A stretch of 64,000 nucleotides of DNA, taken from the NCBI GenBank assembly GCA_963978895.1, contig OZ022247.1:11816472-11880471 (forward strand), given 5' to 3'. The position numbers and the translations under genes were made by a program. The stretch comes from Erpobdella octoculata. Lineage: Eukaryota; Annelida; Clitellata; Hirudinida; Erpobdellidae. The notes under the pieces were generated by a model. It was not told where the DNA came from. It made no database searches and was given only the letters and a program-made list of their open reading frames with translations. Shown here piece by piece: positions 1 through 52,013 of the stretch (within the stretch, counting starts at the first letter, position 1; the number at the start of each line of letters is the position of its first letter).

Positions 1-40
1 TGGCATAGTCGCTGACAACAGGACTACCCCATAAGCGTTA

Positions 41-495
41 TTACACGCACTGTATTACAAATCTGGCCGTTGAATCCTCGTGACAGCATGTCATCAGCCC
101 CATTAAGCGCAACCTTTTTGGTGTGCCTGTGTTCAATGCTTTTCTTTGATTCAAGCAGAAAATTTTCCTAGGAGCTCCAATAACAACACGAACTCCTGAT
201 TGAATTTGTGCTACTACATCACGTTCTTTGACACAGGGCAAAGTGGCTCTCTAGAAACCTTGAAAAGCATTTCACTCAAACTCGCATTATCAGTGACGTC
301 AACCACTTCAGGCAAAACGCCTTCATTTGCCACTCCGCAGTAAAACTCTGCTTTTAACGCATGCCTCCCCATCAACTCCTCAACAGCCTGCTTACAAAAA
401 TTTGGTAGTATTCTAAACAGTCCTTCGCTTCTCCAGAAAGCACTTGCCGCAGCAACTTTGTTTCTTCCAAAGAATCCGAGATATTCCAACCACAT
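41..495 (-). other. Unidentified coding-like stretch, broken frame
   Basis: Two overlapping minus-strand open frames (495-214, 93 codons; 241-41, 66 codons) read like one protein interrupted by a frameshift near 220-240. The composition looks coding (mixed hydrophobic and charged residues, few stops), but I recognise no domain. It could be a transposon-derived protein or a broken host exon. No splice structure could be fixed. The neighbourhood to the right is non-coding and transposon-rich. Confidence 0.25.
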
Positions 496-1176
496 TCAGC
501 CACAGGGCTCATCTCGGCGGTGCCCGCCACGAAACTGGATCATGTCTCCTTTCTTTATTTACGTCGTGCCCCACCTGATTTGTGCAGTCTAGCCGGCCAT
601 TATATAAACAAGTGTCTGATTCTATAATTCTTTCATCAAACATAACTTTTCGAAAAAAAAACTTTCAATAAATCTGTCGTTCTTTTATTTCTATTTGTCT
701 ATTTGTAAAGTGCGTAAGTTAAAAGTTGAGCATTAAGTATTTAATCTTTTTGACGATTTAATAAAAAACAATGATTAATTGCTGCAATGGTGTAATATAC
801 AAAATGTTGTGTTCCAGTTACTAGTACTAGCACTTATTAGTGTTCATTTAAGCAGCTTACGATATTGCTTGAAGAAACAAACAAATCTTAAGCCACGTGA
901 CAGAAGGACTTATCGGGGATTCGCTGGCAATTGAAAAACCTGATAAAATTCAGTTTGATGTATTTAACGGAGAAATACACGAGACTGAGTCAAATTCCAT
1001 GCGGTCGGAGTCGCGAACTTACATAACATCGAGAAATTCCGACAGTATCGGACGCGTCAGATTTTATTGGGTCGGATCAACTGAAATTTGTCGATTTAAT
1101 AGAGTTTTACCTGCCAACCGCACGTGTATCCGAAACCGGGATGTTCCGAACCCTCTTACCCCAGTCGTGAAACTGG
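496..1176. other. No recognisable feature
   Basis: AT-rich sequence. A 100-codon open frame at 897-1199 has no start ATG and no recognisable motif, and it runs into the end of the transposon to its right, so it is not called. Confidence 0.4.
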
Positions 1177-2228
1177 TAGGGGAGATGGGGGCACATTGAT
1201 CTCTTTTGAGGTTTTTTGGCGATAACAATCAAGCCATTTAAAAAATCTACTTGTTTTTTTTAAATTTCATAGAGGAACATCTCCTCTATGTATTCAATTC
1301 AATTTGAAATTTTATAATGCAAAAGAACTCTTGTTAAATTGAACTTTGGTGAAACCCCTAAAAAAGATCAAAGTACCCCACATACGGGGTACTATGATCC
1401 CCCCATGAGGCACATTGATCCTAGGTACAATTCAATATGATCCCACATCTAGTTATCTCAAAAAACACAATAAAATAGGTATAATAGCTTTTATTAATAT
1501 TAATTGTTATATCTTTTTTTGCTGTTAACTGAGGTTTGACATTGCTATTCCCATCACTTTAACCGGTGTTGTACCTCGCTCTGTCTTTCGCTGACAATGT
1601 CTAACCATTGTGAAACCAAACCAAACCTACGGAGAAAACGAATTGCGTTTTTGCAAAAACAATAATAGAAAATATCAAATTATAGGACTACACTAACCCT
1701 CCAATGCCAGGAGAATGCGTACATTTAGTATCTAAGGACAAGGGGCAGTTTGATCTACAGATCAACGTACCCCATATCGGTAAGGATCAAAGAGCCCCCA
1801 TGACATGGAGCATACTATAAATGGCGATATCTCATCAATAAATGCTGCTTGAGATATCAAATATGCAATAAAATAAGCCTTAGACATACGTTTATACAAT
1901 GCATAATTAATTTTCCCCAAAAAATATTTATCTAATTTGTAATTACAGAAACTCAACTGTTGTGAAAATTTATTTTTCTCCGGTCAAAACAAAACTTTTG
2001 TATTTTTCAACTTTCAAAGGCGGATTGTTGAAAAGAAAATAGGACTAAAATTAGAAGGAAAACAATTAAAGAGCATAAACAATTAAGCATTGCATTTTTA
2101 TTTATAAATTATTACTTTACTAGTGGTTTTGCCCGTCCCAAGGACGGATGTTTTAAAATTACGATGTACTTTGGATACATTTGATAAAAAATAGTCAACA
2201 AAAACAAAATGTCATTTGATAACCATAA

Positions 2229-2230
<2 letters not shown>

Positions 2231-2314
<84 letters not shown>
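2231..2314. repeat. (AT)n microsatellite inside HelC
   Basis: Uninterrupted alternating AT. Confidence 0.95.
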
Positions 2315-2315
<1 letters not shown>

Positions 2316-2651
2316 CATATTTAATAAAAATTTTTATTGTGTTTAAATTTTCAATTTACTAACGTATTTCATATAAATTCAAAGGATGTGAAAATTAAAG
2401 AGTGCAATAATTGGTTATTAAAGAATTTCAGTATACACGACATCGTTGAGAAGTGGTCCATGCTTCTGAGATTTTTTAAATTTCATTATATAATATTTTT
2501 TGATTGCAGCACCACTTCTTTTGATTTCTAGGACTGAGAGTGTATAAAGGTACAATTGCATAATAACTTTTATTACACGCCTGCGCGCAATAAATTCTTA
2601 CATCCACATCGATATCATCTATACAACTAATTATGTAAACGTGACAGAATC

Positions 2652-2808
2652 AGTGAGTGAGTGAGTGAGTGAGTGAGTGAGTGAGTGAGTGAGTGAGTGA
2701 GTGAGTGAGTGAGTGAGTGAGTGAGTGAGTGAGTGAGTGAGTGAGTGAGTGAGTGAGTGAGTGAGTGAGTGAGTGAGTGAGTGAGTGAGTGAGTGAGTGA
2801 GTGAGTGA
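2652..2808. repeat. (GAGT)n microsatellite, about 39 copies
   Basis: Perfect tetranucleotide run just inside the 5' end of the HelC copy; the other HelC copy has only two or three CTCA-like units at the same place. Confidence 0.95.
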
Positions 2809-2884
2809 CGTGGGCTACTATTATAGATTGCCAAAAGATCAATGTGCCCTAGAGATCAAATAGCCCCCATCTCCCTTACTTATT

Positions 2885-3010
2885 TATCGACCAGTTAAGG
2901 ATGAAAGGCAAATGTGAGTTGTTTATTGCTCAAGGAAACTACATGCCCGAACCTGGAATCGAACCCGGATCAGACCACACTACTAAATGCAACGTGTACA
3001 GAAGTAAATA
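2885..3010 (-). mobile_element. tRNA-derived SINE or tRNA-like fragment
   Basis: The minus strand contains a good Pol III B box, GGTTCGATTCC (2965-2955), in a tRNA-like context, followed by a short unique tail. A full cloverleaf cannot be folded by eye, so a SINE remnant is likelier than a functional tRNA gene. Confidence 0.4.
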
Positions 3011-3272
3011 ATAATAGAAGTTATTTAATAGGGTCTTTCTCTCTGGAAATGTCTATATTATCGTTAATAATCTAGCTGATGTGTTTATAATGTATCATAA
3101 TAAATAAAAAACTTAACCGCAAACCATTAACCTTCGAGTTTAACGCTCTCCCGGTCCCGACTAGGCTGTCATAGCAACTGTTACGAGCCGTGCTGGTAAA
3201 TAGTAATAATTTCTATAATAAAGTACATCAAATACTCCATTTTAAGTTATAACATTAAAAAATTGTTTTCAG

Positions 3273-12648
<9,376 letters not shown>

Positions 12649-13410
12649 ACATTTTTTTAACAATTGTCCTTATTTCGTTTTTCATGGCTGCACTGTTCTT
12701 TTTGATCTGGAGTGACTGATTTCTTTGCCTTACACTTGCAGACCAAACGTATTTGATAATCCTTTAAACAATTTTTTTTCTTTGTGTGCGTTTTTCAAAG
12801 GATGCTCTCAATTTGCCTTTGGTGAGTTTTTTTTGTAATTGGATCAAAACTTTTTTAAAGTTTCAATTATAAATCAAAATTTTCAGACTTTTTGCATGCA
12901 TAGGTTTTAGATAAATTTCTAGTATTTGTAATCTGCTCATCTTTTGTCACTTGTATTTAGGATGTTCTCAGCGTTATACGATCGTCCCCTTCAAATTTTT
13001 TAACGTTGAAAAACGTCGCCGAAAGACACTGATTCATGCAGTTAGCAGCTACAGCGTAGAAATCATTTTGATCGATCTATCTCTTTGTAACTTTCCATTC
13101 TGAACATCTGTGATTACCAATTCTGTCCACGTTGCATGAAGTTCACTTGCATTATCAATTTCGGCTTGCTTAATTTTTTAACGCAAATATTTAGCAGGAC
13201 ACATTTGTGTATTAAACTTTACTGTAATAATTCACATTACATTAAATGATTTCAAACTAAAAAGGCGCAATAAAAACATCTTCATTGTTGTTCTATTGAA
13301 GAGTGAAACAATGCGTGATTTTTATTATTACTCCCAGACGAAACAGATTGTGAAACCTTGTATCTGACAATGAGAAAATGTAAGTTACGGTTGTGCAAGT
13401 ACCCAAGACG
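12649..13410. other. KCNH 3' flank, no further gene
   Basis: Probable 3' UTR and intergenic sequence. AATAAA at 13269-13274 is the first clear plus-strand poly(A) hexamer that I noted. Confidence 0.4.
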
Positions 13411-13880
13411 CAGTGGCGGATCCGGGGATCGGACGGGCACGCGCCCTCCATTATGTGCTATTTAAAAATAATTTACATTAAACAAGTCATTAAACAAATT
13501 CAATGTATATAATATTTAGTAATAAAATTGTAAATAAAATCAACTTTAAATAAATATGGAAAAAACAGTGTCGGATTTTCATTTATAGCACACACATTTT
13601 TACCATTATTAGGTAGTTACATTTTAAATTTTTTAAGGAGGAGGCAATACAATTATACACAAATAAATTTGTGAACAATAAATTAGTAGCAATGGTATTT
13701 ATGAAAATGCATCTCAATTTTTGACTGAGCTGCTCTTTATGGACTGTTAGTATATAAATGTGAAGAAATTGGTTGAAGGTCGAAAAGTAGCATGTAAATA
13801 TAATAAATGTCATCAATTTCTCAGGAGGGGAAGTTACTTATCTTGCCCCTATGTGCGGGCACTCATGGATGCGCCCCCTT
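13411..13880. mobile_element. hAT-like fragment
   Basis: Starts CAGTGGCGGATCCGGGG, a common hAT terminal sequence. GGGCAC followed by GCGCCC at the left and GGGCACTCATGGATGCGCCCC at about 13857-13877 suggest a decayed element. The right terminus is not identifiable. Confidence 0.35.
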
Positions 13881-13979
13881 AAAGACGCGTTTAAATATAT
13901 TGAAAAGAAATTTTCGAAAACATTCTGCTCTTTGTATAACTCACTCCTACAACAAGTAAATTAAAAACGAATTTTTAAA

Positions 13980-14279
13980 ACCAATGCTCTTATATGTAAT
14001 TAAAACACAAATTTTGCAATCAATTTTTTCTTATATTACTCTTTTATTTTATATTAAAGTCGAAATATCTTAATTATATCGAAATATCGAAATTAATTAA
14101 AATTAACTAAATTAATTGACTTATTGTAAAACTAATAATTGAATATTGCATTGTCTTCTATTTTGAGCATGTATGCAAAATTTGAAAAAAAATCTATCAT
14201 CAGGAAGTGACTCAAAAATTGATTGCAAGATTTGAAACAGACAGAGAAACAGAGACGACGAGTTAATAAAAGCATTGGT
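13980..14279. mobile_element. MITE M1, copy 1
   Basis: 300 bp bounded by ACCAATGCT and AGCATTGGT inverted termini. The same sequence recurs in reverse orientation at 51596-51927. No coding capacity. Confidence 0.6.
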
Positions 14280-15404
14280 AAAAAAGCCGTTAATTTTGTT
14301 AAAGTTTTATTTTTGGTAAATAGATAATGGTAACCTTCAATAGACTGCCAGGACCATTAGGCCAAACTTTAAAAAATTATTGTTTTTTTTATATAACCGT
14401 TTTATCAGATTACTGGATTGTCCAAATAAAGATCAGCCAAAATAAAAGAACCCTGGAAAATGTGCGCAAGTAATTTGGTTTTTTTCTGTTAATTAAAATA
14501 CCGTAAAAGGTTGACAAAGAAATGCTTTACACTCAGCGACGAATCCAGGGAAATTAAAAAATGTATTCCTCTACCGGATTATTATTAAAAATATTTTTGT
14601 GCTATAATACCCAGTTTTTTTTAACCAACCGTTATTGGAGGAAAAACTTGACTAATTTTTGAGAATCTTTTTAGAAAATGAGCTACGACTACATCATCCC
14701 TCCGCCCTCCGGTCGTCAACTATTAACTATTCTTGCGTCTTTAAACTTTTTCGAAATTCTTCAATAACTTGATACCTGAGCTCATGGAACTTAGAGCAAG
14801 TCCATGAGATGCGATTATGGCCACTGGCCACTTGCAAAAAATGAGTTGGCAAAGTTGTACAGAGGAAAGCATTTGGCCACGCTTAACAGCTGGAATCTAA
14901 ATTATTGTTTTATTACTACTTCAGAAAAAACCTTATGATAATTTCAAAACGGGAGTCCGAACCCCCAGGACTCCCCCATTTCGTTTTAAAAAAATTCAAA
15001 CACTTTAGCCATTTACAGACAGTTACATGGCTAAAAAGCCTAGAAATCGACGTCACAATTTGCCTGGGGTACAGAGTTTTTTTATCTTGTATTTTTTAGT
15101 TTGTTTACTATTTTTATAATGATTTGAAATCACCTCACTCAAAGTATATCTAGGTTTTAGACAAAGTTATTCTGTTTCACTTGAATTGTACAGAATAAAC
15201 AAATACACATCCTAGTTTATTAATATTTTGCAGTGACAGGTGATGAATCATTGTGTGGTATCATTATGCTTAGAAGTATTTCTCATCTGCTATAGATTGT
15301 AGGTTTACACAGATGCATTTTATAATAATTTTGCTTTCAACAACAGTAATTTTCCAAAAATCAGATAATCTAACCAAAACATTTTAATTGATGGGGAATG
15401 CATT
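14280..15404. other. Intergenic, no recognisable gene
   Basis: AT-rich. A short run at 14949-14980 (GGGAGTCCGAACCCCC) resembles hAT-associated sequence. Nothing else can be supported. Confidence 0.35.
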
Positions 15405-15964
15405 CTCCCACCCCCGGTTATCACTTCGACTCGCATTTCAAACTGAAAGGTGTAAAAAACGGAAATATTCAGAAAACTGTGTTCAAATGACAATTTAAAA
15501 CCTAATGAACTAAAAGAGCATTTCAGTGCAGTGCATTCAAATAATTATTAATCGATTGACGTTCTTAAACAAAGTGACGCAGCAGCAATTTTACCTCAAC
15601 TAGTATTTTGGTCAATTATTGACAAACTAATCCTGATTGCCTCTTACCTAGTTTCTTATCGAATTGTTAAAAGTAAAAAGCCTCACACTCTTTTTTCAGA
15701 TAGCTACTCAGCTTTGGCCAAAATGAGCTGACATTCATCATTCCTTTTGCTACAGCCTACTCTTGTGAGATTAGCTTTTCTGCCTCCGTAAATGTGGAAA
15801 CCAAGCAAAGAATTTGATTAGAGGCCGGTGATGATATGCGAATTGCCTGGTTAAAGATTGGCCCTCATTTTTCTGACATAATTGGTGGGAAACAACAAAA
15901 AATAAATTAAATAAAAAACTTGATGCAAATTACTTACATTTTACTTATTGTTTTTTATATGCAA

Positions 15965-16007
<43 letters not shown>

Positions 16008-16118
16008 ACAACAGTTTTGATAACGCAACACATGTCAAGTAACATATATAAGTAGGGGGTGCGGTCAAATCGAGTTTGTCTGAAGTGGGGCACGGGAAAA
16101 AAAGGTTAAGAACCACTG
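15405..16118 (+). pseudogene. ZBED/hAT transposase relic
   Basis: The plus strand encodes CSNDNLKPNELKEHFSAVHS at about 15480-15540, the second half of a BED zinc finger as in ZBED5-like hAT proteins. Further on, ELTFIIPFATAYSCEISFSA and DDMRIAWLKIGPHF (15728-15880) match the family's C-terminal domain. Stops and missing middle parts show it is dead. It ends with GGTTAAGAACCACTG (16104-16118), a hAT terminal inverted repeat. The left terminus was not found. Confidence 0.7.
15968..16006. repeat. (TTA)n microsatellite
   Basis: Perfect trinucleotide run inside the ZBED-type relic. Confidence 0.9.
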
Positions 16119-16613
16119 ACTTAGAATATTATACAATATATTATTAAACACTATACAATTTTTCTGAGCCCTCCCACAATTTCACGTAGTCTGCAACAAA
16201 GACAACCAAACATTGAACAGAAAAACAAATGAATAATCTTTATTCACAGAATTCAAACGGTTTTAGATGTATTCTGAAAAAAAAAGATTTTGTTTTGTAC
16301 CGTCGTGAGCCAGAAAGATAACGAGCCTAACTTAACCTTGCAAAAAACAGGTAAATAAATAATGGACATTAAGTCGTTTTGTTTTGGAAAAAACCGAGGA
16401 GCAGGTTTAAATTCAAAACAACATTTTATTTTGAGTCAATCAACATCATTTTTGGTATCTACGAATAAAAAAAAATATCGTGGTAATTCGCAATCGACCT
16501 GGCGATTTATTCGCATTAAAAAGTTCATTGCTCATCTGTCCACATCTTTTCAACTACAAATGAAGCAATTAATATTTATACATTATTCACTGCAACAGAA
16601 AAACCGTCCACGG

Positions 16614-47356
<30,743 letters not shown>

Positions 47357-47681
47357 TTTTTTTCAGCAATGCCTGTATATTCGTAAAATGACAAATTTAA
47401 TATACGCAATGCAGAAACGACGATTTTGACAATTTTGAGAGTCAATAGTCAGTCAATTCAAGATATCGAATCAAAACAATAACAAAATATATTATGCATC
47501 GTTGTAAAAGTAAAGCAGTTAAAAAATTAAAATATGTTTCTACTATAATGTCATTAACAAATACACTTGTTAAATAAAAAACACATTAGCTACCAAAAAT
47601 TTGTAACGTGTTAAATAACGGTAACCGCTCTTAACTCCTATAATATAATCCTATAAAATGATTCGGACTAAAATGTATCAA

Positions 47682-48045
47682 TTAGGGAAGTTATCCGGTG
47701 TTGCCCAGAGGCTTTAAAGGCTTTTTATTGTTTCTCTTTCGTTCCCGTTTTCTTCCCCGCTTCCGGTCGCTTTCCCGTTCCCGCAATCTCTCCCCTTCCG
47801 GTCACTTTCCAGTTCCCACTCGCTCTACCATTTCCGGTTGTTTTCTTTTCCCGCTCGCCCTGCCGTTCCCGGTTGCTTTTTCGTTCCCGCTCCCACTTGC
47901 TCTCTACTTCCCGTTTCCGCTCCTTTTTTTTCAACTCTTTCCTAACTGCATTTTTGTTCATAAAACGTAAATAAGACTTTCTAAAAGTTGCTCGAAACCT
48001 TCAAACGTTGTTACGTAAATTAAATTTGAATTTTATTACGCAACT
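47682..48045 (-). mobile_element. Decayed HelB Helitron
   Basis: In reverse, the HelB 3' tail (GGCAACACCGGATAAC), CTCTTTCGTTCCCG-type purine body and AACGTTTGAAGG are recognisable, but the terminal CTAG is lost. A LINE fragment adjoins at the right. Open frames here are repeat shadows. Confidence 0.55.
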
Positions 48046-48047
48046 AG

Positions 48048-48366
48048 CGATCCGTGGCGCCTAGCACTGAAAATAATGCATGACACCTTGTTGCATTATT
48101 TTCAGTGCTAGGCTCCACGGATCGCCGGAATATCTTGGTGTCTTCCGGCACACTAAAAAGATCATCCATTCGATCGGCCGATTTCCCACTCTCATCACCC
48201 CAAGATCGAGTCTTTCAAAGTTTGGAGACCAATCCTTTCACGTTGCTGGTCCCTTCACCTCGAATGCACTCCCACCTGTGATTGTGATCCGAAAACAGAC
48301 GACTGCAGATAACTTTCACATTATTTTAAAAACTTATCTTTTTGACCAGTCTTTCAATAGAACTTA
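48048..48366 (+). pseudogene. LINE 3' fragment with 33-bp hairpin at its 5' edge
   Basis: The plus frame gives RSSLSKFGDQSFHVAGPF and DNFHIILKTYLFDQSF, like LINE C-terminal motifs, and stops at 48367. Its first 33 bases (48092-48124) exist as an inverted copy at 48048-48080 with one mismatch and an 11-base loop. Confidence 0.55.
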
Positions 48367-48869
48367 ATCAAATATATGTTTGTCTGTTTGCTGACTTAGC
48401 TTGAGTGTATTTTATAATCTTTTGGTTTTTGATGTTAATGCACTGCAAAAATTGGAATGAATAAATAATATCAACCTAGAATTTGAAATAGGAACAGTGA
48501 GCAACATTTTTTAGTTTTTTTTATGATAGTTTATAGTTTTGTACACCAGGTGTTTTAAGACTGAAATGGTTGTATGTAGGAAGCACCTAAGTATACTTCC
48601 TGTCATTGATTATAATTTGATTCTTTAAACTTTTCCTTCCTCCTTACTACATGATTGAGACTGGTTTTCAAAAGCAAGGTAGAGTTGAATCCTTTTAGTA
48701 ATTAAGTCAGCACTAAATAGAGGTGAACCGATTTTTAGTTTGTTATCGTTATCGGCCCTTTTGCTGATAATCGGTATCGACCGCTTCACAATCGGTATCG
48801 GCCGATAATCGATACTGCCTACTGCGGATTAGTGCTGTTTTATTCTTGAAAAATAAACTTTTTCAAAGC

Positions 48870-49345
48870 AATCTAGCAAATAATGCACGTGAGACTTACT
48901 GGCCGATAGTTGCTTGCCTCAGATCTGCTATTTTTTTGAATAGTGGTACTATGATTGCATCTTTCAAATCTCGAGGAATTTCTTGAGTTCTCAAGGACTT
49001 GTTTATTATATTTGCTAAAACATTGCTTATTTCGTGCTTTACTTCTCGTAAAAACATTGGATGTAATGCATCAATAGGTACCCGGAATTCTGTCTGTTTC
49101 TAGGTTCTTCAAGTGTCTTTCTACGCATTTTTTTGTGATAACAATATCAGTTATGTTCTCATCCATTCCTCCCTTAAACATGCTCACAGGTTCCGGTATG
49201 TTTTTTTTATATCTTCTTCAGTAAAAACCAAACAAAAATAATTTTTTAACATTTCAGCTATTTTTTCACCGTTTTCAATCACTTCACCTAACTCATTTTT
49301 TAACGGGCCCTCTAGGTCCTTTCGTTTTTTACAACGATTTTATTA
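48870..49345 (-). pseudogene. LINE reverse transcriptase N-terminal fragment
   Basis: Minus-strand frames give ITDIVITKKCVERHLKNLET, then DALHPMFLREVKHEISNVL, NKSLRTQEIPRDLKDAIIVP, LFKK and ASNYRPVSLTC. These are the ordered motifs of the start of the LINE reverse-transcriptase domain (CR1/L2-like). At least two frameshifts separate them. Confidence 0.75.
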
Positions 49346-49428
49346 AGTCACTTTCTTGTTTGTCAGTCCAAAAAATATTGTCTGTCCGAGTTTATTATTA
49401 AATCACTTTTTGTTTGCTTGTCTGTCCG

Positions 49429-49735
<307 letters not shown>

Positions 49736-49815
49736 TATGTATGTGCGTATGTATGTGTGTATGTATGTATGTGTATGTGCATGTATGTGTGTCTGTGTGT
49801 GTGTTTATGTATGTA

Positions 49816-51320
49816 CTAGCGGAGATACCCGGCGTTGCCCGGGTTTTTTAGAGGTTTTTCTAATGTTTGTCTCTTTCTCTCCCGTTTCCTTTCCCACTCC
49901 TGCTCGCTTTCCCGCTCCCGGTCGCTTTCCCGCTCGCGGTCGCTTTCCCGCTCCCGGTCGCTTTCCCGCTCCCGGTCGCTTTCCCGCTCCCGGTCGCTTT
50001 CCCGCTCCCGGTCGCTTTCCCGCTCCAGGTCGTTTTCCCGTTCTTGGTCGCTGTGCCGTTCCCGCTCACGTTTGCTCTCCCATTCCCGCTCACGCTTGCT
50101 TTTCCGTTCCCGCTCGCTGTCCGTTCCGGGTCGCTTTCCCGTTTCTATAATAGACAAACTAACCCACAAACATTCATATATATTTATAGTCTTAGCAAAT
50201 CTATTTTACGTTTTATAGGCTAACAGAAGTTATGAAAGAATGGAAAAGAGAAAATGAGCGTGAACGGGAACGGGAATGGGAGAGCAAGCATGACCGGGAA
50301 CGGGAGAGCAAGCGTGAGCGGGAACGGGAAAGCGATCGGGAACGGGAAAGCGACCGGGAACGGGAAAGCGACCGGGAACGGGAAAGCGACCGGGAACGGG
50401 AAAGCGACCGGGAACGCGGAAAGCGACCGGGAACGCGGAAAACGACTCTAATCGGGAGAGCAAGCTTGGAAGGAAACGCGAGCAAGAGAGAAAATATATA
50501 TATATATAGTCTTAGCATTTTTTTTTATTATAGTTTATAGTCTTTTACACCATGTGTTTTAAGACGCTATAGTCTTAGCAAATCTATTTTACGTTTTATA
50601 GGCTAACAGAGGTTATGAAAGAATGGAAAAGAGAAAATGAGCGGGAACGGGAACGGGAGAGCAACCGTGACCGGGAATGGGAGAGCAAGCATGACCGGGA
50701 ACGGGAGAGCAAGCGTGAGCGGGAACGAGAAAGCGACCGGGAACGGGAAAGCGACCGGGAACGGGAAAGCGACCGGGAACGGGAAAGCGACCGGGAACGG
50801 GAAAGCGACCGGGAACGGGAAAGCGACCGGGAACGGGAAAGCGACCGGGAACGGGAAAGCGACCGGGAACGGGAAAGCGACCGGGAACGGGAAAGCGACC
50901 GGGAACGGGAAAGCGACCGGGAACGGGAAAGCGACCGGGAACGGGAAAGCGACCGGGAACGGGAAAGCGACCGGGAACGGGAAAGCGACCGGGAACGGGA
51001 AAGCGACCGGGAACGGGAAAGCGACCGGGAACGGGAAAGCGACCGGGAACGGGAAAGCGACCGGGAACGGGAAAGCGACCGGGAACGCGGAAAGCGACTG
51101 GAATCGGGAGAGCAAGCTTGGAAGGAAACGCGAGCAAGAGAGAAAATTGATAACAAAACTTCTGAGCGGGAAAGCGACCGGGAGCTGGAAAACGACCGAG
51201 AGCGGAAAAGCGACCGGGAACGCGACGAAAACGGGAAATTGGAGAAGGAAACGGGAGCGAGAGAGACAAACATTAGAAAAACCTCTAAAAACCCCGGGCA
51301 ACGCCGGGTAACCCCGCTAG
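49816..51320. mobile_element. HelB double-tailed element with expanded 18-bp minisatellite
   Basis: A reversed 3' end (CTAGCGGAGATACCCGG) lies at 49816 and a forward 3' end (CCGGGTAACCCCGCTAG) at 51320, flanked by A and T. The interior has 18-bp units (GACCGGGAACGGGAAAGC) in three blocks: reversed at about 49908-50035, forward at about 50332-50420, and forward at 50735-51087 (about 20 units). Internal copies of TAACAGAGGTTATGAAAGA (50222 and 50605) suggest a dimer. The long Arg/Ser or Gly/Lys frames on both strands are products of the repeat, not genes. Confidence 0.75.
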
Positions 51321-51595
51321 TATATATATAAAACATGTCCTGACTGACTGATAATCAACGCCTAGCTCAAACGCCCTATCCTAGGAACGTGAAATTTGGA
51401 ACTTATATTACTTTTATAGCGTAAGCACCCAATAAGAAAGGATTATTGAAAATTTTGCTCCTGAGGGGATAAACAGTAAAACAAACTTTTTTCTAAAACA
51501 ACGCATACTTCGAAAACCAATAATGAGGAGGTTTTGAAATTTGGTATCCCGATTCTTCTTAAAAAATTTAAAAAAATAGTTTCACCGTTTTTATT

Positions 51596-51927
51596 ACCAA
51601 TGCTTTTATTAACTCGTCGTCTCTGTTTTTTCTGTCTGTCTGTTTCTCTGTCTGTTTCAAATCTTGCAATCAATTTTTGAGTCACTTCCTGATGATAGAT
51701 TTTTTTCAAATTTTGCATACATGCTCAAAATAGAAGACAATGCAATATTCAATTATTAGTTTTACAATAAGTCAATTAATTTAGTTAATTTTAATTAATT
51801 TATATATATTTATGTATATGTGTACGTGTGTGTGTTTATTATATTTTTTTATCTAGGAATTTATGTATATGTGTTTGCAAAAAATTGATTGCAAAATTTT
51901 TGTTTTAATTACATATAAGAGCATTGG
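51596..51927. mobile_element. MITE M1, copy 2
   Basis: Bounded by ACCAATGCTTTTATTA and the reverse of ACCAATGCTCTTATATG. Reverse-oriented partner of 13980-14279, nested in HelA. Confidence 0.6.
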
Positions 51928-51995
51928 TTTTAAAAATTCGTTTTTAATTTACTTGTTTTTTAAATTTAGTTTTCAGGACCTCTAATGTGGGGTGG

Positions 51996-52013
51996 TTAGG
52001 GTTAGGGTTAGGG
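51996..52013 (+). repeat. Interstitial telomeric repeat (TTAGGG)3
   Basis: Three perfect TTAGGG units plus TT, flanked by GGGGTGG on both sides (51989-51995 and 52016-52022), in a HelA core repeat that otherwise has a single GGGGTGG. Confidence 0.9.

Larger units (their letters stand above)
2120..2827 (-). mobile_element. HelC Helitron, nested copy with expanded tetranucleotide tract
   Basis: Read on the minus strand it starts TCTATAATAGTAGCCCACG at 2827 and ends in CTAG at 2120-2123, preceded by a CCGTCC/GGACGG hairpin. The flanking bases are A and T, the Helitron target. It matches the plus-strand copy at 39147-39708, but its 5' region carries about 39 copies of a 4-base repeat and its middle holds an AT tract. 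No Rep/helicase is present. Confidence 0.75.
1179..2876. mobile_element. TA-flanked DNA transposon, non-autonomous
   Basis: Terminal inverted repeats GGGGAGATGGGGGC (left) and GGGAGATGGGGGC (right, reverse complement) face each other, and TA lies outside both ends (1177-1178 and 2877-2878). A TA target duplication is typical of Tc1/mariner-like elements. GATC-containing motifs of the terminal type (such as CACATTGATC) recur inside at about 1190, 1390-1440, 1750-1800 and 2840-2860. No transposase is visible. A HelC Helitron is nested near its right end. Confidence 0.55.

Noticed and set aside
2641..2810. CRISPR-like regular repeats
   Set aside because: Simple tetranucleotide microsatellite in animal DNA; no spacers.
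2627..2842. (Thr-His-Ser-Leu)n open frames
   Set aside because: Translation of the GAGT microsatellite.
47357..47400. Possible trans-splice acceptor (ATATACAG) just upstream of the TAF1 ATG
   Set aside because: A single AG in AT-rich sequence is not evidence for spliced-leader addition; RNA data would be needed.
48718..48830. Repeated ATCGGTATCGG words as a hAT terminus
   Set aside because: The sequence resembles ends seen in some DNA transposons, but no partner inverted repeat or target duplication was found.
50596..51336. Open frames of over 200 codons on both strands (Ser-Arg, Pro-Val-Ala-Phe, Gly-Asn-Gly-Lys repeats)
   Set aside because: They are translations of the same 18-bp minisatellite in a Helitron; open in most frames, with no unique sequence or start context.
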